This document shows, piece by piece, positions 44,222 to 52,600 of a stretch of 64,000 nt of DNA. The stretch spans positions 1 to 64,000 of the forward strand of contig NZ_JAPHOQ010000017.1 in the NCBI RefSeq assembly GCF_026191355.1. Direction: 5' to 3'. Made by a program: the position numbers and the translations under genes. The stretch comes from Legionella sheltonii (GTDB taxonomy: Bacteria > Pseudomonadota > Gammaproteobacteria > Legionellales > Legionellaceae). The notes beneath the pieces were generated by a model that saw only the letters and a list, made by a program, of their open reading frames with translations, was not told the DNA's origin and did not search any database. Position 1 is the first letter of the stretch; each line of letters starts with the position of its first letter.

Positions 44222-47082
44222 GTCCGTTATTAATTTATACCCCGCAAAATGGAGAATACTTAAAAACGGTACTTGATGCGGTCGTGACTTTATTGGGCGA
44301 AGAAACCTTTAAGACAGGTATCGACATCATCATGATTTTAGCGATATCCGTTGTAGGTTATCAGTATGTGATGGGTAAAAAACTGGGATCCTTAGTCCAC
44401 TTTGTCGTGCTTTCATTTTTTGTGTCTTATTGCTTGCTGGGTATTCGCGTTCCTGTGGCCATTATTGATATGCAATATGAAGCAAATGGCGCGGGCACTG
44501 CATTAACTGTGGATCATGTGCCTCTAGGAATTGCTTTACCCGCTGCACTCATTAGTGGAATGGGGTATGGAGTAACCAGCGCTTTTAGCGATGTATTTCA
44601 TATGCCCCAGGACCTGGACTATATCAAAACAGGGATGATTTTTGGATCAAGAACCTGGCTTGCGGCAACCAATACTCGTCTTTCGATGTCGCCTGATTTG
44701 GCATCCGACATGTCGGCCTACATCAGGCAATGCATTTTTTCAGCAAAGCTCTTAGCCAGTCATCAAATAACACCGCAAAACCTGGTTCATAGTGAGGATT
44801 TAGCCAAAACCTATTTTGAAAATCCCTCACCGGTTTATCGGATCATCATGCACGATGGCAGAAATTTAAGTTGTGGGGATGGGGCAGCTGATCTCAAAAA
44901 ACGATTACCTACTGCTGCAAAACTTGAACTGGAGCATTTGGGGCGTTTAATGACCCCAGATGACACGACACGAACTGCCGAAGATAAATTCAGTCGCATC
45001 TATGAAGCCGCACATGATTATTACATGCGTATTTCAAACAATGCAGCCTCCGTGCTCACTCAAAATATACTAATCAATGCAACACGCGATGCGGCAACCG
45101 ATGCGTTTGCTTTTGTGGGAGCCGATGCCGAATTGATGAATTACACCAATACGGACAGCATGCAAAAAATGCATGTAGCGGAAGCCAACAGTTTTTGGCT
45201 TGCGAGTTTTCGTTTGCCTTATTACATGACGGTGATGTGGATCTTAACCTTATGTATTTTCCCTTTAGTAGTCATCGTTGCTTTGTTTCCAAGTATGCAG
45301 AATGTTTATGGCGTTTATTTAAAATCACAAGTCTATCTGTGGTCATGGCCGCCGATGTTTATCATCATTCATTTTCTGGTCTCACTGGCTTCAAGTACGA
45401 CCATTACTCTTTTTGGACAAAAAACGGGAGGAGTTACTTTTTCAAACATTGATTCTTTAGCAAGTTTCCACAGTAATTTTGCCTATACTGCCGGAGCACT
45501 GGCAGCCAGTGTTCCTTTTATTGCCCTGTATATCACCAAAGGTTTAGGTCAGATTTTAAGCACCTCATCCCAGCATTTTGGCGGGATGATGCAAAGTTTG
45601 TCGTCCAGTGAAGCACAATCTGCGGCAACGGGTAATGTATCCATGGCAAATTATAGTGGCTGGAATATGAATTATGAAAACACAAGCCACCATAATTTAT
45701 CGGCGAATAAGCATGATTCCAATTGGACGCACATGCATGGTATGAGTACGGAGCAAATGGGAAGTGGGGTATTAAAAACAACGACGGGCAGTGGCGATGC
45801 GGTATTTGATGTAAGTCCTGCCATGACACGAAGTCCAGTGCATATTTCTGATGCTAAAGCACTAAGTGGCTCTTTGAATCAGGCATTTGAAGAATCAAGA
45901 CAGGCAGCCACCAATGAAAGCCAGCATTATCAAACAGCGCTGTCGAACTTTTCTCATCGGGCGGTGCAATTATCGAAACTTCAAGGCCATGAGATGCGAT
46001 TTGGTGATGGTGTGTCTGAAAATGAATCGGGTCAATACCAACAAGCTCTGTCTACAATGACCCAGATTGCCACAGAGGTCGCCAAACGAGAGGGTATTTC
46101 ACAAGAAGATGCTCTGGCGCGAATGACTTCCCAGGGGTTAAATGTTCATGCAGAAGTATCCAGTGAAAAGAGCGCTTTGGGAAGTATTGGCCGATTTGCA
46201 TTCGGGGCAAGCGGTGGAGCAGATGTCCATGCCAAAGGGGAGCGCTCTTCAACAAGTAGCGACAGATACCATGAAGGTACAGACCATGCTGTGTCTTCTA
46301 AAGAGGCGAATGATTTTAATCAGGCACTCAATTACGTGAGTCATTTTGCGCAAACCCATCATTTGGATAACAGCCATTCACAAGGTGCAAGCCTGTCACA
46401 TCAAATGGGGGCTGATTTGCGTGATGCACAAACCGCAAGTCATAACTACGATGCATCGATGTCACGTGCTGCACGCATTAGTACGGCCAGAAGTTATGTG
46501 GAATCCAATTCGGAGCAGATTACAACGGATCTCAATCAGGCATTTGCAGGCTTTGTTGCTCATCGCACTACAGAGGCTGAACGAGATGAATTGTATTCTC
46601 ATCCTGGAGAGATACATGCCTTGAAAAAATTACAAGCTCTAGGTAATGAGTTCCTAAGCAAACAACGCGATGACTTAATTGCTCGTTATGGAAATGCTAA
46701 TAAAAGTTCTGATGTTGATTCATTATATCAGCATGGTTCTGCCTCTTTAAAGACTAAGGAAGGGGCTATGGGCCATGAATATAAAAATAACAGTAACGCA
46801 TTGCATCACGATGCTAAAAAACAAAGTTTGGGTGTTGACTTGACAAGTGCTAAAGGTTTTGAACACAGGATAGAGGGGCAAATTGATGCAAGCGTTAATA
46901 AAACAAACCAGGGAGGAGGGGGACTTCAGACTCAATATAAACACGCATCCCATACCACAGATAAGGATATGGAAGAAGGGAAAAAATTGGGGCAGAGCAA
47001 TTTGGTTCTACCAGAGAAGATATCTAAATGGGTTGATTCCCACGATAAATCAGCCCCACGAAAGGAATTAATCCATGAATAA
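44218..47082 (+). CDS. traG: F-type transfer protein TraG
   Basis: A 954-residue inner-membrane protein. The N-terminal half has several membrane helices (about 38-75, 105-125, 335-365, 375-400, 425-445) and the second half is long, polar and helical (about 460-954). The N-terminal part acts in pilus assembly. The C-terminal part acts in mating-pair stabilisation and, in F, entry exclusion. F TraG is about 938 residues, so the length fits. It overlaps the next gene by 8 bases. No clear traS exclusion gene follows, though the next membrane protein takes its place. Confidence 0.93.
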   Translation: MSPLLIYTPQNGEYLKTVLDAVVTLLGEETFKTGIDIIMILAISVVGYQYVMGKKLGSLVHFVVLSFFVSYCLLGIRVPVAIIDMQYEANGAGTALTVDHVPLGIALPAALISGMGYGVTSAFSDVFHMPQDLDYIKTGMIFGSRTWLAATNTRLSMSPDLASDMSAYIRQCIFSAKLLASHQITPQNLVHSEDLAKTYFENPSPVYRIIMHDGRNLSCGDGAADLKKRLPTAAKLELEHLGRLMTPDDTTRTAEDKFSRIYEAAHDYYMRISNNAASVLTQNILINATRDAATDAFAFVGADAELMNYTNTDSMQKMHVAEANSFWLASFRLPYYMTVMWILTLCIFPLVVIVALFPSMQNVYGVYLKSQVYLWSWPPMFIIIHFLVSLASSTTITLFGQKTGGVTFSNIDSLASFHSNFAYTAGALAASVPFIALYITKGLGQILSTSSQHFGGMMQSLSSSEAQSAATGNVSMANYSGWNMNYENTSHHNLSANKHDSNWTHMHGMSTEQMGSGVLKTTTGSGDAVFDVSPAMTRSPVHISDAKALSGSLNQAFEESRQAATNESQHYQTALSNFSHRAVQLSKLQGHEMRFGDGVSENESGQYQQALSTMTQIATEVAKREGISQEDALARMTSQGLNVHAEVSSEKSALGSIGRFAFGASGGADVHAKGERSSTSSDRYHEGTDHAVSSKEANDFNQALNYVSHFAQTHHLDNSHSQGASLSHQMGADLRDAQTASHNYDASMSRAARISTARSYVESNSEQITTDLNQAFAGFVAHRTTEAERDELYSHPGEIHALKKLQALGNEFLSKQRDDLIARYGNANKSSDVDSLYQHGSASLKTKEGAMGHEYKNNSNALHHDAKKQSLGVDLTSAKGFEHRIEGQIDASVNKTNQGGGGLQTQYKHASHTTDKDMEEGKKLGQSNLVLPEKISKWVDSHDKSAPRKELIHE

Positions 47083-47701
47083 TCACCAGATGAACACTCA
47101 AGAATTAAAAGAGGCTATTGGTCAAGACATTCAAACATTGAAAACTTTGGACGTAGATATTATGCCTGCTAATCAATATTACCAGGCGAATATTCGCTTG
47201 TTTTTGTATGTCTTTTTAAAAATGTATGTCGTAGTGGTGTTGGGAAATTTTCTCCCTTGGCTTATTCACATTCGGGAAATACTTAAGCATGCTTCTTTAG
47301 GTGAAGCACTCTTAGAATTAGGGTATGTTGAACTATTGGGTATTGGTGTATGTCTCTTTGTGTTTCTTTTTTTGTACAGTCCGCTTAATCATTACGTCTT
47401 ATTTAAATACCAATTAAAAGACACACTTCAAACCGGTAAGATGCTTTTGCAGAAGATGCACAGTGCAGCAACCATTTTTTATCGCATCTATGTGGCCATA
47501 GTGCTTATACCCTCAGCTTTTTTATTTCCAGGAGTTGCTGTGCTTTTAGCTTTTGTTGGATTTCTTATAAGCGGTCTTCTCACGAACATCATTATAGAAA
47601 TGGAGCTTAATCGCATTGGGATTAGCACACTCTTTACGCTTATCAAAGCCTATTTTAACCAAGATAAGAAGTCAAATCATGATGTGATGAAAAATCATTA
47701 A
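47075..47701 (+). CDS. Membrane protein between traG and traD (TraS position)
   Basis: A 208-residue protein with about four hydrophobic helices (around 38-60, 85-105, 140-165 and 160-180). It occupies the place where F-type plasmids have traS/traT entry-exclusion genes. TraS is a small inner-membrane protein that differs strongly between plasmids, so an exclusion role is plausible. No sequence family is recognised. It overlaps traG and is clearly co-expressed. Confidence 0.6.
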   Translation: MNNHQMNTQELKEAIGQDIQTLKTLDVDIMPANQYYQANIRLFLYVFLKMYVVVVLGNFLPWLIHIREILKHASLGEALLELGYVELLGIGVCLFVFLFLYSPLNHYVLFKYQLKDTLQTGKMLLQKMHSAATIFYRIYVAIVLIPSAFLFPGVAVLLAFVGFLISGLLTNIIIEMELNRIGISTLFTLIKAYFNQDKKSNHDVMKNH

Positions 47702-47784
47702 ACCAAATCAATAAGTTTATTTATTAACCACAAAATTAAGCAGTGGAAGCTGCTGCTTTGTCTAAAAAGAACAGGAGGCAACAA

Positions 47785-49641
47785 ATGAGCAATGAATCCA
47801 ATTACAAACATTATACCCGTGGTGGCCAAATATCTTTTCATAATTTGCGCATGTGGTTCCAAGTCAATAGAGCTCTTTTTGATGTGTATTTGATGCTTTG
47901 GGTGGGCTTAACCCTATTAGTAACCTGGCTAAGAGCGTCTCATGGAATGGTTGCGCAAACTTTATGTTATCACAGCGCCAAATTTTATAATCTTTTTGGG
48001 GTTCGGCATCTTTTTTCTGTTCCAGTTCAAGGGGGATATGCCTCTCAATCGGTGGAGCAAATACTTCATAATGACTATTTTTCAAGAATATCGGCGCGAT
48101 GTTTGAACCTCTTTGTCCAATCGATTGGATTGGGGTTTTTATTGTCCTTAATCGTTGCCTTCATTGTAACCCGTTATTTTATCTATCGCGGAAAATCTCA
48201 AACCAAAAATCAGTTCATCCGTGGTGCACGTTTTTTACCACCAAAAGAACTCAAAAAGCAAATTGTTCAACAGAGTAAAGCATCTGATTTAAACCTTGAT
48301 GGATTTCCTTTAGTGCTGAATTCTGAAGTACAGCATCTGCTGGTGCATGGAACGGTGGGTATGGGAAAAAGTCAGTTTATTATGAAATTAATGGATTGTT
48401 TACGTGCCCGAGGCGATAGGGTCATTGTTTATGATAAGGGATGTACGTTGACTCAAGCCTATTTTCAAGAAGGGCATGATGTTCTACTTAATCCGTTTGA
48501 TGCGCGTTGCGCGAATTGGGATCTATGGTTTGAGGCGCCCAAAGATGAAATTTTAGAAAATATGGCAGAAAGTTTAATCCCCATGCATGGGGAAAACGAT
48601 CCCTTTTGGGTGAGTGCCGCACGAACCGTGTTTGCTTCTGTTGCAAGCCGAATGCGAGAGGATAAAGAGCGCTCCTTATCCAAACTACTGCAATTATTAG
48701 TCACTGGGGAGTTTAGTGAGTTAGAACCCTATCTGACTGGCACTGCCGCGGCTACATTGGTCAGTAATAAAATAGAGAAAACAGCCATTTCTATTCGTTC
48801 TGTAATTACTACCTACCTCAAATCCATGCAGTCCCTAAATGGTCTGGAAGACTCAGGACAAGAAGCATTTTCCATTCGAGAGTATTTACTCAATCAAGAA
48901 AAATCAGGGTGGCTTTTTATCTCTTCTAATGGGGAACAACATGAATCATTAAAACCATTGATCTCCATGTGGATCGCAATGGCTTCATTGACTCTTTTAA
49001 GCCTCGCTGAAGATCCAAATCGACGTATTTGGTTTATTTGTGACGAACTACCAAGCCTTCACAAATTGCCTTTATTAGGGGAAACCATTGCCGAAGTTCG
49101 AAAATTCGGAGGATGCTTTTTGCTGGGAATGCAAAGCTTTAGCCAGTTGGAAAAAGTGTATGGACGCAGTGGTGCCGCTGAGATTTTTGACTTATTGAAT
49201 ACACGCGCATTTTTTGCAAGCCCAAGTCACCAGATGGCACAGCTTGTCAGTAAAGAATTAGGCGATGAAGAAATCGATGACACACGTGAAAATTATTCTT
49301 ATGGCGCAAATTCAATTCGGGATGGTATTTCTTTGGGGAAAAACAGAACGACTCGTCCTTTAGTAGCCTACCCTGAAATCATGGATCTTTCACCTCTTAC
49401 CTGTTATTTGCGTCTTCCAAGTCAATTCCCCATTACCAAACTGGAACTTATTTATCAAAAAAGAACCGCCAAGGCAAAAGGGTTTATTCCGCGAGCCATG
49501 CCTCTCGTCCCCAAACCTGCGACAACACCCAAAAAAAATCACAGCTCAGAAGAGGAGGTCAAAGAGGAACGTATTTCGCGTAAGCCTTCATCGCGCGCAA
49601 AAAAGAAAGCGTGTGACATGGGTATGGAATCACTTTTTTAA
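47785..49641 (+). CDS. traD: Type IV coupling protein TraD
   Basis: The start at 47785 follows AGGAGG, giving 618 residues; an earlier in-frame GTG at 47743 lacks such support. Two N-terminal membrane helices (about 35-55 and 105-130) precede a RecA-like ATPase with Walker A HGTVGMGKSQF (about 178-188) and Walker B IWFICDELPSLHKL. A basic, Ser-rich tail follows. TraD docks the relaxosome to the secretion channel and pumps DNA. Start follows the membrane-protein gene by 83 bases; traI is 12 bases downstream. Confidence 0.93.
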   Translation: MSNESNYKHYTRGGQISFHNLRMWFQVNRALFDVYLMLWVGLTLLVTWLRASHGMVAQTLCYHSAKFYNLFGVRHLFSVPVQGGYASQSVEQILHNDYFSRISARCLNLFVQSIGLGFLLSLIVAFIVTRYFIYRGKSQTKNQFIRGARFLPPKELKKQIVQQSKASDLNLDGFPLVLNSEVQHLLVHGTVGMGKSQFIMKLMDCLRARGDRVIVYDKGCTLTQAYFQEGHDVLLNPFDARCANWDLWFEAPKDEILENMAESLIPMHGENDPFWVSAARTVFASVASRMREDKERSLSKLLQLLVTGEFSELEPYLTGTAAATLVSNKIEKTAISIRSVITTYLKSMQSLNGLEDSGQEAFSIREYLLNQEKSGWLFISSNGEQHESLKPLISMWIAMASLTLLSLAEDPNRRIWFICDELPSLHKLPLLGETIAEVRKFGGCFLLGMQSFSQLEKVYGRSGAAEIFDLLNTRAFFASPSHQMAQLVSKELGDEEIDDTRENYSYGANSIRDGISLGKNRTTRPLVAYPEIMDLSPLTCYLRLPSQFPITKLELIYQKRTAKAKGFIPRAMPLVPKPATTPKKNHSSEEEVKEERISRKPSSRAKKKACDMGMESLF

Positions 49642-49653
49642 GATTGGGGATGC

Positions 49654-52600
49654 ATGATGCTAAGCTTACAAGTAAAACCGATTAGAAACCCGAGTTATTA
49701 TTTTAATCAAGAAAATTATTATTTTAGAAGCCAATTAACTACAGAGTGGGTTGGAGAAAGTGCTGCAAAACAAAACCTCGTAGGGGAGGTGGATGAACAC
49801 ACACTAAAAGCTGTTGTTGGAGGTATTTTACCCAGTGGCGATGTCATTGGTGTAAACGTTCACAGCGGTGAAATAAACCATCGTGGTGGCTATGATTTGA
49901 CTTTCTCAGCCCCAAAATCAGTATCTTATCTCGGGTTGGTCTGTGAGCATCAAGAATTTATTGATTTACACCTCAATGCTGTGAAAACAGCATTAAAACT
50001 CATTGAAAAGGAAGCAGCCTCAGCTCGTAAATCGGGTAAAGAAGGAAGGGAGTATGAAAAAACAGGAAATTTATGCTTTGCAACAATTCTTCATGATACT
50101 TCACGAGAGCAAGATCCCCAACTTCATGTTCATGCTTTGTTGATGAATGCTACACAGCGCCTTGATGGCAAATGGCGTGCGCTGGCCTCAAGTATCAACC
50201 GTAATCATGGCACTATGGAGTGGATTATGGATAACCAGATTTTATTGGGGCTGGTATATCGATCAGAACTTGCATTAGGTCTAAACCAAATGGGATTGGA
50301 GATTGAGCATACAGGCGATGCCCATGGTTTATTTGAAATCAAACATTTTGATCAACACTTGTTGCAACGAATGTCGAAACGCCGAACACAAATCGAAGAG
50401 CATGTTCAGGAAATGCATTCTGATTCTTTAAAAGCTTATGACAGAGCAACTCTTCATTCTCGCAAAGCAAAGGAGGTTGTTGATCCTGAAGAATTACGCC
50501 AGCGTTGGACAAAAGAAAGCAATACATTAGGTATTAATCCATCCACTTATCTTAATCGCTTAAAAGAACAAACGAAGGAGTTTAATCCCAGTAAAAAAAA
50601 TCAGACGAATAACATGGAACTAAGTCAGGCTTTCAAAGAGGCCATAGCTCATCTTGAAGATAAAAAACTAAAGTTTACTTATCACGATTTATTACAAAGT
50701 AGTCTTTATTTTTCATTAGGAGAACAGGGTCTTGAATCCTTGATGGCACAAATTGATCATGAAATTAAAACACAAAATCTTATTGCCCTTGATACAGAAC
50801 ATCGAAGTTTTACGACGCAAACACTCATTCATAAGGAGCGTGAACTGATTAATAAACTATCACGTTTTACACCACAAACAAAATCGATACTACGAAATCA
50901 CGATAAAATCAATGAGTTAACGGGAAATCAATCGATTCGACATGTTGTGACGCAAGCATTATCCTCTAAAGCAGGTATTATTCTGATGAGACAGCAAAGT
51001 GCTGCATCCCGTGAATTGTTAAGCACTTTGATTGATTATGCTGAAGATTCCAAAAAAATTCGTATCTTAAGTCCAACCCGATTAACTGCATTGCGTATGA
51101 ATCAAGAGCTCACCAAATCTCCATCAACCTTGTGGCAGTGGGTTTTGTCTATTGGCAAAGAGGATTTATGTGAAACCGTTTCAGGGTTTAATTATCGCCA
51201 TGAATCAGAACATAAACTCCCATTTTTCAAAAGTAAAAAAGAGCGAGAATTACTTATAGTCGATGATGTCCAACGCGTGTCTGCTGATGAGATGAGTACT
51301 TTATTAACCATTGCTGACAGGCGTCAAGCTAAAGTGGTGCTTCTGGAAAAATCAAATGCTTTATCAGGTTTTAAATCGGATATCGCCGATTTGCTTAATA
51401 AAGCCCAGGTAAAAACATTCACTGTTGAGGATAAGCCTTCTGTAACTACCCATATTAATCTCATTGAAGCAAAAACAAGTGAGGCGCGACTTTTAAAAAC
51501 AGCGAAAATGGTTTGCGATTTACCTTTGAATCAAAGACAGAGCACACGTGTACTCACGATTTCAAAACTAGAAGCGAAAGAGGTCACTGAGATGATTCGC
51601 GCCCAGCTTAAAGAGCGGGGCGAACTTTCATCTCATGAAAAAGTAATTCATACACTGACTCGTCTTTCATTAACGGACAGTGAAAAAAAATTGGCTAAAA
51701 GCTATGAACAAGGGTGGGTGTTACTACAAAATTCGCGTACCGGCTCTAAAAAATTGACTGTGCTTGGTATTCATGAAAAAGAAAATCAATTAGTCGTTCG
51801 AGATCATCACGGCATTAAGTCTACCATTTCTGCTCAATCGATTTCAAAATCGGCACAGATCTATGAGCAAACACCGCTATCTGTTGGGATAGGGGATAAG
51901 TTAATTGCGACAGGAACTCTTGGTTTTGAAGGAGTAAAAATCGGGACTCAGTATGAAGTATCTGCGTTTACCAGGCATGGAATAAAAATAAAAAATGGAA
52001 AAAATACGATTCATTTAATAACGGATTCTGAGAAGAATTTTCCTTTGGATTACGATTATGCCAAAACAATCTATGCCGAGGATTTTAAACCTGTAGCGCA
52101 AACAATCATGACGCTTCCGGCTTATGCGCTTAAGAAAAACACCATGTCTTTATTATCAGAATCAACTAAAAAAGAATTAACTATTATTACTGATGATGTA
52201 GACAAAGCCAATCGCTATGCTTTGAAAACAACTGCTCAAACTTCAGCACTATCCCTAACTTTAGAAGCAGCACAAATGAATCATGGGATATCTCTTATTG
52301 ATCATGCAACTACTACAGAGTTGTTAACGACACTTGAAAAAGCATTAATGCATTTATCTTCTGATAAACCCCTAAAATCTGAAAGCGAAAAGGCATTAAA
52401 CTTTGCTATAGCACATCTTTCTGAGCGAGAAGCGGCATTTTCACGTGCGGATTTGCTTAAAGTAGCCATTCATAAAGCGCTTGGTAAATCTGGATTTGGT
52501 GAATTAAACGATACGTTAGATAACCTAATTGCAAGTGGTACTTTAATTTCTGGAAAAGAGCGATTATTGACCACAAAGGAGGCGGTTTTATTCGAAGAAT

